A stretch of 64,000 nucleotides of DNA from Prado023 sp049688395 (lineage in GTDB: Bacteria; Actinomycetota; Actinomycetes; S36-B12; CAIYMF01). This document shows, piece after piece, positions 19,562 through 27,464 of the stretch (positions are counted from its first letter, which is position 1; the number at the start of each line of letters is the position of its first letter). The notes under the pieces were generated by a model. It had not been told where the DNA came from, made no database searches, and saw only the letters and a list, made by a program, of their open reading frames with translations. Where the stretch lies: positions 1 to 64,000 of the forward strand of contig JBAVKQ010000176.1 of assembly GCA_049688395.1 (NCBI GenBank), in the 5' to 3' direction. The translations under genes and the position numbers were made by a program.

Positions 19562-19640
19562 GTCTGACCGGCACACTGGTGGCCAACGTGGTCTGCCGCG
19601 CACGATCGCGGCATACCCGCCGGCAGAGAGAGGTGCTCCG

Positions 19641-19667
19641 ATGACGACGTACGTGGGTGGGCAGTGA
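19641..19667 (+). CDS. Eight-codon leader ORF before the glycosyltransferase
   Basis: ATG at 19641 is preceded by an excellent GAGAGAGG ribosome site and encodes MTTYVGGQ followed by TGA at 19665-19667. That TGA overlaps the GTG start (19664-19666) of the glycosyltransferase. The layout is that of a translated leader that delivers ribosomes to the next start by termination-reinitiation. Confidence 0.5.
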   Translation: MTTYVGGQ

Positions 19668-20962
19668 CACAGGCGACCATCGAGTCCGCGGACCCAGGAC
19701 TGGCAGTGTTCCACTTCGCACGGATCCAGGCGCAGCCCGGCGGGATGACGCGCGCCTGGCTGGCGAAGGTGCGACTGCTGGTCGGCGCCGGCTGGACGGT
19801 CAAGGTGGTGTTCACCTCGAAGGTGGCCGATGAGGCCGTCGGTGGGTGGCGGACCGCTTTCGACCGTCTCTGCGGGGACCGTCCGCTGCCCGAGGTGCAG
19901 GCACGGTGGCTGTGGGCCAGTACGCCCCCCGACGAGTTGGCCACTGCCCGCCACGGATCGGTGCGCCTGAGCAGATGGCTGCATGGCTGGGCCACCGGGC
20001 GCAGCGCCCCGCTGCTGTTCGTCGACTCCCCCACCACGCTACCGGTGGTCGCCCGCGCCAGGCACCGCTACAACGGCGGCCCGCGGGCCGGGCACGCCCA
20101 GGTCCAGGGGGACCGGGCCCGCTGGGGCGTCCCGCGGTTCGACGCCCACATCGTGATGACGATGCACCTGAACCACCTCGGCTACGACGTCGACCCCGGC
20201 ACCGGCGCACTGACCCCGCGGTTCGCTGAGCGCATCGAGGACATCCGCGCCGACGTCGATCGGCTCGTGGTGCTGACCCATCGTCAGGCGGCGGACCTGA
20301 GCACGCGCTACCCGGACCTGGCTGAGCGGATCGCGGTGATCGGCCAGCCCAGCCCCCCGGTCGACCGGAGCCTGCTGCCGCCGCGATCGGAGGTGCCGCT
20401 GTGCTCGGTCGTGACCCGGCTGGACCCCAACAAGCGCCTCGACGCCCTGATCGAGCTCTGGGCGCAGTTGCGCCGAGCGATCCCCGAGGCGCGCCTGGAG
20501 ATCTGGGGCAGCGGGCCCGACGAGGCACGCCTGACCGCGCTGGCGCAGGCCAGTCCCGCGTCGGGGAGCATCACCATGGCGGGCTTCACCGAGACCCCGC
20601 TGGCCCAGATGGCCCGGGCCTGGTGCACGGTGTCCACGTCCAAGCGGGAGGCCCAGCCGCTGGCGGTCATGGAGTCCCTGGCCGTGGGCACCCCGGTGGT
20701 CGCCTTCGACGTGCGCTACGGACCGGCGGAGGTGATCCGCGACGGCGTCGACGGGTTCCTCATCGACGACCGGAACCGGGCCGCAATGTCCGATGCCCTC
20801 GTCGGCCTGCTGGGCTCGCGCTCGACGGTGGACCGGATGGGCGCCCTGGCTTTGGCACCCGAAGGTGTCGGCGACCGGTTCGCGGTGGCGGGGATCCGCC
20901 GCGAGTGGCTCGACCTGGCCGGTCGGCTCAGCCGCGCGGGCTCCCGCGCACACACACCCTGA
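19664..20962 (+). CDS. Glycosyltransferase, TagE/GT4-like
   Basis: A 432-residue cytosolic GT-B glycosyltransferase starting at GTG 19664, overlapping the stop of an eight-codon leader ORF. The C-terminal half carries the GT4 signature: VTRLDPNKRLDALIELWAQL, IWGSGPDE, REAQPLAVMESLAVGTPVVAF with the Glu pair, and VDGFLID. Overall it resembles poly(glycerol-phosphate) alpha-glucosyltransferases that decorate wall teichoic acid-like polymers. The acceptor is not known. A response-regulator-type box lies upstream, tying it to envelope control. Confidence 0.8.
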   Translation: MTQATIESADPGLAVFHFARIQAQPGGMTRAWLAKVRLLVGAGWTVKVVFTSKVADEAVGGWRTAFDRLCGDRPLPEVQARWLWASTPPDELATARHGSVRLSRWLHGWATGRSAPLLFVDSPTTLPVVARARHRYNGGPRAGHAQVQGDRARWGVPRFDAHIVMTMHLNHLGYDVDPGTGALTPRFAERIEDIRADVDRLVVLTHRQAADLSTRYPDLAERIAVIGQPSPPVDRSLLPPRSEVPLCSVVTRLDPNKRLDALIELWAQLRRAIPEARLEIWGSGPDEARLTALAQASPASGSITMAGFTETPLAQMARAWCTVSTSKREAQPLAVMESLAVGTPVVAFDVRYGPAEVIRDGVDGFLIDDRNRAAMSDALVGLLGSRSTVDRMGALALAPEGVGDRFAVAGIRREWLDLAGRLSRAGSRAHTP

Positions 20963-21109
20963 CTGCCGGCGCGGGGCCCCACGGCGCCTCGCGCAGCCTG
21001 CTGGGGCTCGACCCGACGAGGTCGACGATTGAGTGTCGCGCGGGTGGCCGGACCGAGTCCGAGTCCGCCCGGCTGTGGATGGCGCCGGCTCCGCGCACCT
21101 GGCCGGACC

Positions 21110-21115
21110 TAGAAT
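21110..21115 (+). promoter_or_regulatory. Candidate -10 of the CPBP gene
   Basis: TAGAAT lies 27 bases before the ATG at 21143, in a region otherwise lacking A/T. The -35 is not clear. Confidence 0.35.
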
Positions 21116-21142
21116 CCGTGCAACGCGAACGGGGGAACAACC

Positions 21143-22057
21143 ATGGGGCACCTGCCTGAGCCGAGCTCTGGGCACTACCTGCAGTGGGCTGGTCGCGGCC
21201 GGTCCTCGGTCTGGCGGTACCTCGCCGGCACCATGGTGGTCGTGCTGGCGTGGTCCGTCGGGACTGTGCTCGTGCAGGTCCTGGCCGCCGCGACCGGACT
21301 CGACGAGGACGCCCGGCCCGGGCCCTCGTTGGCCTACCTGACGGGGACCTTCGCGCTCGGCGCCCTGGCCGTCCCCCTGGTGGTGCGCTGCGTGCACCGA
21401 CGGCCGGCGTGGAGCGTGGGGGTGGCCCAGTGGCCGGGGCCGGTCCGCGACGTCGGCAGCGGGATCGGGATCGCCCTGATCAGCCTGCTCCTGGCCGACG
21501 CACTGGCCACAGTGGGGCATCCGCTGCGCTACGTCGGCATGGACTGGGGCCGGTGGTGGTCGGTGGCGGTCATCGCCGTGGTCGGGTTCGCGGTCCAGGT
21601 CGGGTTCGAGGAGTTGATGTTCCGCGGCTACCTGACCCAGGCGGTCCGCCGACTCACCAGCAAGCCGCTGCTCGTGGTGGGCGCCCCGAGCCTGCTGTTC
21701 GCCGGGATCCACTGGGGCAACCTGGACCGCTACGGCAGAAACCCGCTCCAGCTGATCCCCTACCTGCTGATGGGCGCCACCCTGGGATGGGCCGCGTGGC
21801 GATCCGGGTCACTGTGGCTTCCTTTCGGGATCCACTGGGCCAACAACACCTACGCAGTCCTGCTCGTCGGCAACCCGGGCGACGTCCTGCCGTTCGGGGC
21901 CCCGTTCGTCCGGGACCTCACGGACCTCGGCCCGGCCGCGCTGGCTGCCCTCACGCTGCTGCAGGCCGGCGTCCAACTCGCGCTCGTCGAATGGGTCGTG
22001 CGGCGGCGCACTCCAGCGGACCGGCCCCTGAGATCGGCCTGCGGACCAGTCCGATAG
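21143..22057 (+). CDS. CPBP-family intramembrane glutamic metalloprotease
   Basis: A 304-residue membrane protein with about eight predicted helices. The three CPBP (Abi/CAAX) motifs are in order: EELMFRGYL near residue 155, FAGIHWGN near 190, and HWANNTY near 233, so the active site looks complete. These enzymes cleave within or near membrane helices; bacterial roles include bacteriocin immunity and protein secretion control, and no substrate can be named here. The start ATG 21143 follows GGGGGAA. Single gene with its own -10, sharing a terminator with the convergent secreted-protein gene. Confidence 0.88.
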   Translation: MGHLPEPSSGHYLQWAGRGRSSVWRYLAGTMVVVLAWSVGTVLVQVLAAATGLDEDARPGPSLAYLTGTFALGALAVPLVVRCVHRRPAWSVGVAQWPGPVRDVGSGIGIALISLLLADALATVGHPLRYVGMDWGRWWSVAVIAVVGFAVQVGFEELMFRGYLTQAVRRLTSKPLLVVGAPSLLFAGIHWGNLDRYGRNPLQLIPYLLMGATLGWAAWRSGSLWLPFGIHWANNTYAVLLVGNPGDVLPFGAPFVRDLTDLGPAALAALTLLQAGVQLALVEWVVRRRTPADRPLRSACGPVR

Positions 22058-22148
22058 CGCGAGCCGGAGCGTGGCTACAGCGTGCGTCGACGTGCGAGTC
22101 CGCTGGGCTCGCGGGTGACAGGGCTCGGGTGGTCTCGCCGGACGCGGG

Positions 22149-22179
22149 AGGGACCCCACCGGGGTGCGGTGGGGTCCCT
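22149..22179. terminator. Bidirectional terminator hairpin
   Basis: AGGGACCCCACCG and CGGTGGGGTCCCT form a perfect 13-bp stem with a five-base loop between the convergent CPBP gene and the secreted-protein gene, 20 bases beyond the latter's stop. Confidence 0.75.
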
Positions 22180-22199
22180 GCCTTGGCGGTGCGAACGGC

Positions 22200-24098
22200 T
22201 CAGCTGACGCCGCTGATTGAGATGAAGCCGGTGCGCTGGGCCGGGCGGATGTCCGGGCCGACCGAGCCTTGGCCCCAGAACTTGTCGGAGAGGTTGCTGA
22301 CCGACCCCTGCATGGGGCTGATGCTGCGCCAGCGGACGCCGGCCGGCTCCAGGTCGTTGGCCATGCTGGCCCACGCCTGCTGCACGGTCAGCGCTGGGCG
22401 GAGCTCCCACCACAGGAAGTTCACCGGGAACAGGTACTCGGCGAACCGCCGACCGGTGCCGCCGCCGACGCAGTAGGCGTTGGTGTCGAAGCCGTTGAGC
22501 AGGTGCAGGCCGGTGAAGGCCGGTGCCCAACGTGCGAAGTAGTCCGCGCTGCCGTTCGTGTCGCGCAGCACCTGGCAGGACTCCAGCTGCATCCACTCGA
22601 GGTCCCGGTCGCCCCAGCGGGCGTCCGCGGGGGTGATGCTCGTGTCGTCGACGTTGCCCTTGAAGGTGAATCCGCCGGACCAGCCGTGGCCGGTGTACCA
22701 CTGGGCGTCGATCTCGTCGACGTAGCGGGTGGCCGACCGTGCGTCCCATCCACCGAACGAGGTGTCCTTGAAGTCCTTCTCGAAGGCGCTCGCCCCGCGC
22801 CAGTCGAACTCGACCGACTGACCCTTGGCGCGCATCACGTCGCCGAAGCCGTTGGCGCTGTCCTGGGCGCACTGCCACTCGTCGACGGTCTGCTCGATGC
22901 CGACATCGAAGGCGCCGCCCGCTCCCCCGATGCCGGTGGCCGAGGCCTGGCCGGAGCCGGGCAGTGCCACCGACGCGGAGGAGACGATGCCGTTGGCGTC
23001 GGTCACCGTGGTCGTCAGGGTCTCCGGGGAGCCGCCACGCTTGGTCCGGGAACGCACCACGTACCCGACCTCGGACGTGCTCCTGGCCTCGAGCAGCGTG
23101 CTCGACGAGGACCATTGCACCTTGAATGGGGCCTGGCCGCCGGAGATGTCCACCGCGGCCTTGACCTGGCTGCCGTCACGGGAGGCGTTCAGGTGCGCGG
23201 TCGGAGCCAGATCGGGCGCTGCCGGGACCAGGCGGCCGGTCAGCCCGGCCTCGCCCTTGGCCGGCCCGCTCTCGCCGAGCTGGCTGGACGGTGCGCACAC
23301 GTAGTGGGGCAGCAGGAGTTCGGCGGCCCCCTGACCGGTGGCCTTCTCGGCGGCGAGGGGCGGCGCGTAGTACGCCAGTGTCGGCGTGCCCTGCTTCACC
23401 TCGGGCCCGTACATGACGCCACACCGCTCGAGCGCCTCGTCGGGGCTGATGATCGCGACGCTGCCGGCCGCCTCGACGGAGCGCACGGCGCGCGAGAGCT
23501 GCACCACAGCACCGTCGGCGGCGAAGGCGATGCGCTGCTTGGCGCCCGGACCGACCACGGGCAGCCCGCCGAGCCGGAACTCGTAGGTCACCGTGGTGTC
23601 GATCGGCGTGCTGGAGCGCAGCTTCCCGCGGCGGTCGGAGATCTCGACCGTGGTGTGGTCCACCCGGGGCCGGACCTCGAACCCGGCGACCCTTCCCAGC
23701 AGGGACTGCGCGCGCTCGATGGCCTTCCTCGGGTCGAGGACCTCCATCTTCCCCAACGCGGCGACGTCGACGGCCTGCGCCACGGTGCGCCGCTCGTGCT
23801 CGTCGCGCCCGAGGCGCTTGGCCTTCTTGGTGACGCGCTTGCTGGGGACCGTCGCGAAACGCTTCTGGTCGACGAACGAGAACGAGCCGTCGGGCCGCAG
23901 TGCCGGGCCGACGCCGGCGTCCTTGGCCAGGCCCTCGGCCTGCTCGATCGTCATCCCCTCCGCGAGGACCTTGTAGATCTCGGCCTCGCCGGTGGGCTGG
24001 GTGTCGACTGCCGTGGACGGCCCCACGGCCGCGACCGTGGAGACGACGAGCGCGCCGACGGCTGTCCCGACGGCGGTGGTGAGCGGTAAGCGTCGCAT
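22200..24098 (-). CDS. Large secreted protein, DUF6345-like C-terminus
   Basis: A 632-residue exported protein with a signal peptide (MRRLPLTTAVGTAVGALVVS, cleavage near residue 31). Residues about 40-300 are alpha/beta with a repeated strand-rich region; about 320-400 look like an Ig/PKD-type segment (APFKVQWSSSSTLLEA). The C-terminal domain (about 420-632) has DEWQCAQDSANGFGDVM, WYTGHGWSGGFTF, and LEWMQLESCQVL, wording I associate with DUF6345 proteins; no activity is known. ATG 24098 follows AAGGAGC. A Cys-containing, catalytic-looking GHGW motif is conserved in sense, but a protease or hydrolase role is only a guess. Strong terminator behind. Confidence 0.65.
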   Translation of the reverse strand: MRRLPLTTAVGTAVGALVVSTVAAVGPSTAVDTQPTGEAEIYKVLAEGMTIEQAEGLAKDAGVGPALRPDGSFSFVDQKRFATVPSKRVTKKAKRLGRDEHERRTVAQAVDVAALGKMEVLDPRKAIERAQSLLGRVAGFEVRPRVDHTTVEISDRRGKLRSSTPIDTTVTYEFRLGGLPVVGPGAKQRIAFAADGAVVQLSRAVRSVEAAGSVAIISPDEALERCGVMYGPEVKQGTPTLAYYAPPLAAEKATGQGAAELLLPHYVCAPSSQLGESGPAKGEAGLTGRLVPAAPDLAPTAHLNASRDGSQVKAAVDISGGQAPFKVQWSSSSTLLEARSTSEVGYVVRSRTKRGGSPETLTTTVTDANGIVSSASVALPGSGQASATGIGGAGGAFDVGIEQTVDEWQCAQDSANGFGDVMRAKGQSVEFDWRGASAFEKDFKDTSFGGWDARSATRYVDEIDAQWYTGHGWSGGFTFKGNVDDTSITPADARWGDRDLEWMQLESCQVLRDTNGSADYFARWAPAFTGLHLLNGFDTNAYCVGGGTGRRFAEYLFPVNFLWWELRPALTVQQAWASMANDLEPAGVRWRSISPMQGSVSNLSDKFWGQGSVGPDIRPAQRTGFISISGVS

Positions 24099-24282
24099 GG
24101 TGGGTGCTCCTTGGGCTTCTGGCGGCGGCTGGTGCCCCCGCTTCGGGTCGGGCACCCCTGCAGAGCGTGGACCGGGCCCGCTGATACGAGTCCCAGCGAC
24201 GAGTTCCCGCGGACGGGTGCGGGTTGCCCACCACCTCCGGGCCTCGGGCGTTCGGAGCGCGGCCACGCCGGTTGCCGCAGGA
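24099..24282. other. Promoter region of the secreted-protein gene
   Basis: About 184 bases holding the presumed promoter of the minus-strand secreted protein. No clear motif is seen. Confidence 0.3.
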
Positions 24283-24447
24283 TCACCGGGCCGATGGGCT
24301 GGGTTCCCGGAACAGCTCGTGCAGGCTCGGTCGCACGTGCTCCACGAGGACTCGCCCACATTGCACGAGCTCGGGGACATCCTCAGCACCGAGGTCGCTC
24401 ACCAGGACACCCTGCGCGCAGGCCTGAGACTGGACTGTGGCGATCAC
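24283..24447 (-). CDS. Small hypothetical protein coupled to the Pr6Pr gene (54 aa)
   Basis: The GTG start at 24447 overlaps the TGA of the Pr6Pr-like gene by four bases (GTGA), the usual sign of coupled translation. The 54-residue product (begins MIATVQSQACAQGVLV, ends LFREPSPSAR) is mildly acidic with two Cys and looks coding rather than antisense. No family is recognised. Confidence 0.4.
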   Translation of the reverse strand: MIATVQSQACAQGVLVSDLGAEDVPELVQCGRVLVEHVRPSLHELFREPSPSAR

Positions 24448-25134
24448 GACCCGGGTGGATCGGCTCGCCGGGTGACGCGTCGCGAGGACAGGACGACGAT
24501 CCAGGCAGTCATCAGCACCATGAGCGTGATGCCGGTGACGGTGATCGCAACGCGGCCGTAGCCGTCGGTCGGGTCCAGGAACGGGTAGGGAACCCATCCG
24601 TCGGTAGCGCCACGGATGAGCACGACGACCAGCCACAGCACCGGGTACACGAGGATGACACCCACGGTCCGCAGGGGCAGCCTCCTCCCCCCCGGTGCCA
24701 GGAGCCAGTCGATGACCGCGTACAGGGGCGTGACCACGTGCAGAACGAGGTTCGCCCACCGTACGGGGACCCCGCCGGCAGCGCCCAAGGGCGCCAGCAG
24801 AACGGCGTAGACCACCCCCACGAGCACGATATAGGTGACGCACGCGGCACGAGCCGCTTCTGCCCATTGCACCCGCGCGTGACCAGCCACGCCCCGGGCG
24901 CCGAGGAGCACGAGCACCGCGGCCAGCAGGAGGTTGGACTGGATCGTGATAGCCGAACAGGTTGAACGGGTTGATCGACGTGCGGCCTGCCGCGTCGGCC
25001 ACCGTGGCGGCCACGGCGGCGAGGATCAACGCGGCGACACCGAGGCGCAGCCAGCCCCAGGCCCGCGCCACCGCCGGTCGCACGGATGGGGATCGCGATC
25101 CTGGGAGCCCCACCTCGTGCTGGCGTGATGTCAT
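24444..25134 (-). pseudogene. Pr6Pr-family membrane protein, frameshifted
   Basis: A small polytopic membrane protein split over two frames. From ATG 25134 the first frame gives an N-terminal helix and GRTSINPFNLFGY, then nonsense. The next frame continues TIQSNLLLAAVLVLLGARGV and runs to the stop at 24444 with four to five more helices. Joined, the text reads NPFNLFGY-TIQSNLL, the expected sequence of Pr6Pr proteins, so the break near 24950 is a single indel. A naive gene call starting at about 24917 would lose the first helices. The function of the family is unknown. Real pseudogene and assembly error are both possible. Confidence 0.75.
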
Positions 25135-25193
25135 GGCAGAAGGTAGCAAGCCGGACGCGCAGTCCGCGCCTGCCCTCGGGGCCGAGCCGGGGC

Positions 25194-25199
25194 TATCCT
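25194..25199 (+). promoter_or_regulatory. Candidate -10 of the P-loop kinase gene
   Basis: TATCCT, the same hexamer as at 16594, lies 60 bases before the ATG at 25260. Confidence 0.3.
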
Positions 25200-25259
25200 G
25201 AGCGCCCGCGTCCCCGCCGGCCTCATGGAACTGCACCGTCCCCACAGAACGGACCATCC

Positions 25260-25925
25260 ATGCCCTTGAGAACCCATCCGGTCGAGCCCGAGGCCGGGCC
25301 GTGGCAGGCCGTCCCCCTCCCCGAGCTGCTGGCCGACCTGCGGGCTCGGTGCGTGGGTCAGGCGCGGGCCGTCGTCGCGATCGATGGTCGTTCCGCGGGA
25401 GGCAAGTCGACGTTGGCCGCCCGGCTGGCAGCGGCGCTCGGCGCGGAGGTGGTGCACACCGACGACGTGGCCTGGTGGCATGACTTCTTCGACTGGGACG
25501 TCCTGTTGATCGACGGGGTGCTGGAACCCTACCTGGCCGGCGACGCGGTGGGTTTTCGCCCGCCGGCGTGGGAGGCGCGGGGCCGGGAGGGTGCGATCAC
25601 GATCTCGCCCGACTGCTCGATCGTGCTGCTCGAGGGTGTCGGCTCCAGCCGCCGCTCCTTGGCTCCGTACCTGTCCGCCGCGGTCTGGGTGCAGTCCGAC
25701 TGGCCCGTGGCCGAGGCTCGGGGCATTGCCCGCGACATGCGCACCGAGCGGGCCGATCCGACCGAGGCCCAGCGGTTCTGGGATGACTGGGAAGCTGGCG
25801 AGCGGGCCCTCTTCGCCGCCGACCGGCCATGGGAGCGGGCCGACGTGGTGGTCTGCGGCACCCCATTGATCGAGGTGGGCCAGGACGAGGTGCTCATCGG
25901 CGCGACTCCAGCCCCCTCGACCTGA
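25260..25925 (+). CDS. P-loop uridine-kinase-like protein
   Basis: A 221-residue cytosolic NTPase/kinase. Walker A is DGRSAGGKST (about residues 41-50); TDDVAWWHDFFDWD follows where uridine kinases bind the nucleoside; LLEGVGSSRRSL is a Walker B-like strand; and RDMRTERADPTEAQRFWDDW resembles the lid region. The family is the uridine kinase/AAA_33-like group common in actinomycetes; the substrate is not proven. ATG 25260 lacks a strong ribosome site. It stands before the sigma-factor cassette but has 194 bases between. Confidence 0.75.
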   Translation: MPLRTHPVEPEAGPWQAVPLPELLADLRARCVGQARAVVAIDGRSAGGKSTLAARLAAALGAEVVHTDDVAWWHDFFDWDVLLIDGVLEPYLAGDAVGFRPPAWEARGREGAITISPDCSIVLLEGVGSSRRSLAPYLSAAVWVQSDWPVAEARGIARDMRTERADPTEAQRFWDDWEAGERALFAADRPWERADVVVCGTPLIEVGQDEVLIGATPAPST

Positions 25926-26119
25926 CGCCCCCGCCGGTCGGCGGTCGACCCGTGCTGCACCGGCACCGTGGGCAGGGCGCAGCCGCCGCCCTGCACCCCC
26001 CCGGCCGCAGATACCTCTGGACCGCAGGTATTTCGGGGACCCCGTCGCTGTCTGCATACTGGGGGCGCGCACGTCCGTCTCGACCCCGAACCGAACCCTT
26101 TGACCGCCAGGAGGCCCTG

Positions 26120-26716
26120 ATGGGCGAACGGGAATCGGTCACCGCGCTGGTCGACGGCGCGCGCTCGGGCGACAGCCGGGCGTGGGACACGCTGGTCGAT
26201 CGGTACCTGCCGCTGGTGTCGGCGCTGATCGCGCGCCATCGGCTGCGCGGGGCTGATGCCGAGGACGTCAACCAGACCGTGTGGCTCAGCCTGGTCGAGC
26301 ACCTCGACGCCCTGCGGGAGCCGGAGGCGCTGCCCGGGTGGATCGCCACCACGACCCGCAACGAGTGCTTGCGCTGGCTGCGGATGCACCAGCGCACGAC
26401 CCCCGTCGACCCGCAGGCACCATCGCCCTTCGATGCCATCGGGGTGGATCACGAGGTCGACGACGACCTGCTCCGAGCGGAGCGCCACCACGCACTTCGC
26501 GAGGCGCTCGTGGAGTTGCCGGAGCCGCGCCGCGAGTTGCTGACGCTCCTGCTGGCCGATCCACCGATGCCATATGGGGAGATCAGCGAACGGCTCGGGA
26601 TCCCGGTCGGGAGCATCGGGCCCACGCGGGCCCGCGCCCTGGAGACCCTGCGCAGGAGCCCGGCCCTGAGCGCATTCGGCGCGGCGGCTACGCACTCGGC
26701 ACTGAGGAGGCCCTGA
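26120..26716 (+). CDS. ECF-like RNA polymerase sigma factor
   Basis: A 198-residue sigma-70 family protein. Region 2 (about 10-80) has WDTLVDRYLPLVSALIARHRL and the ADAEDVNQTVWLSLVEHLD core; region 4 (about 125-180) has LPEPRRELLTLLLAD and YGEISERLGIPVGSIGPTRARALETLR, the recognition helix. ATG 26120 has CAGGAGG. The next gene starts two bases after its stop with its own GAGGAGG, so they form an operon. It lies before a hydrolase, a subtilase and a TPR-CHAT protein, a grouping I recall from other actinomycetes. The regulatory target is not visible. Confidence 0.88.
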   Translation: MGERESVTALVDGARSGDSRAWDTLVDRYLPLVSALIARHRLRGADAEDVNQTVWLSLVEHLDALREPEALPGWIATTTRNECLRWLRMHQRTTPVDPQAPSPFDAIGVDHEVDDDLLRAERHHALREALVELPEPRRELLTLLLADPPMPYGEISERLGIPVGSIGPTRARALETLRRSPALSAFGAAATHSALRRP

Positions 26717-26718
26717 CC

Positions 26719-27171
26719 ATGGCGAACTGGGAAGATGACGACGCTCTCATGACCGACCTCGAGTCGGCCACGGCGCAGGCACGGGCGGTGACGGACCGGG
26801 CGCGGGCCGCGGCGCGGGCGGCGTTCGCCTGGCGCACCATCGACGAGGAGCTCATGGGGCTCGGCCACGACTCGCTGCACGCGAGCGCGTCCGTGGTGCG
26901 CGGGCCCGGTGCGCTGGCCCGTGTGGTGTCCTTCCAGGCCCGGGGGTTCACCCTCGAACTCGAACTCGAGCTCGAGCAGGATCGGTTGATGGGGCAGGTC
27001 GTGCCCGGTGGCGCCTGCGTCGTGTCGGTCCTGCTGCCCGATGGCAGCGCTCGCCGCGCCGAGGTCGATGCCTCGGGGTTCTTCTCGATCGAGGCGATCG
27101 GGCGGGGGCCGCGGCGCTTCACCGTCGAGATCGACGGGCGCACCCAGAGCAGCCCGTGGCTCGTGGTGTGA
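26719..27171 (+). CDS. Sigma-factor partner protein (150 aa)
   Basis: A 150-residue soluble protein co-transcribed with the sigma factor (two-base gap). The N-terminal third is helical and charged (ALMTDLESATAQARAVTDRA, then AFAWRTIDEEL); the C-terminal two thirds are beta-rich (ARVVSFQARGF, CVVSVLLPDGS, VDASGFFSIEAIGRG), like a carboxypeptidase regulatory-like or beta-sandwich domain. The N-terminal helices could bind the sigma factor, but there is no zinc HxxxCxxC and no membrane helix, so a classic anti-sigma assignment is not supported. Function unknown. Confidence 0.7.
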   Translation: MANWEDDDALMTDLESATAQARAVTDRARAAARAAFAWRTIDEELMGLGHDSLHASASVVRGPGALARVVSFQARGFTLELELELEQDRLMGQVVPGGACVVSVLLPDGSARRAEVDASGFFSIEAIGRGPRRFTVEIDGRTQSSPWLVV

Positions 27172-27464
27172 GGCAACCCGCAGCCTGGTGAACCGGCCTG
27201 GCTGCGCAGCTGTGGTCGCTGCGCGGGACCGCAGCGGATGCCCGCTGGGAAGGCGCCTGCATGAGTTGCGTGCTTGGAGCGGCAGGCTGTGCAGCCCCGG
27301 ATGCCTCAGCCCTGGGGCTACTTCCTCGCATCCGCCTGCGGAGGGACGCCATGGCCGGACTTGCCCCCCGGGAAGGCCCGGAAGTTGACTCCAGGGACCG
27401 ATGCCAGATCGTCGCGCGCGGTCGATCCTGAAAGGGAAGCACACCCTCCACGCCAGGAGACATC
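27172..27464. other. Intergenic region before the alpha/beta hydrolase
   Basis: About 290 bases. A TTGACT at 27385 could be a -35 but has no good partner. A 57-codon ORF at about 27260 has Arg-rich shadow-like composition and is not called. Otherwise nothing is seen. Confidence 0.3.

Noticed and set aside
17772..19667. 631-codon plus-strand ORF across the response regulator and kinase
   Set aside because: It runs in a different frame from the regulator and antisense to the kinase, with low-complexity sequence only.
26719..27171. Anti-sigma factor assignment for the sigma partner
   Set aside because: There is no zinc-binding HxxxCxxC motif and no membrane helix; position alone is not enough.
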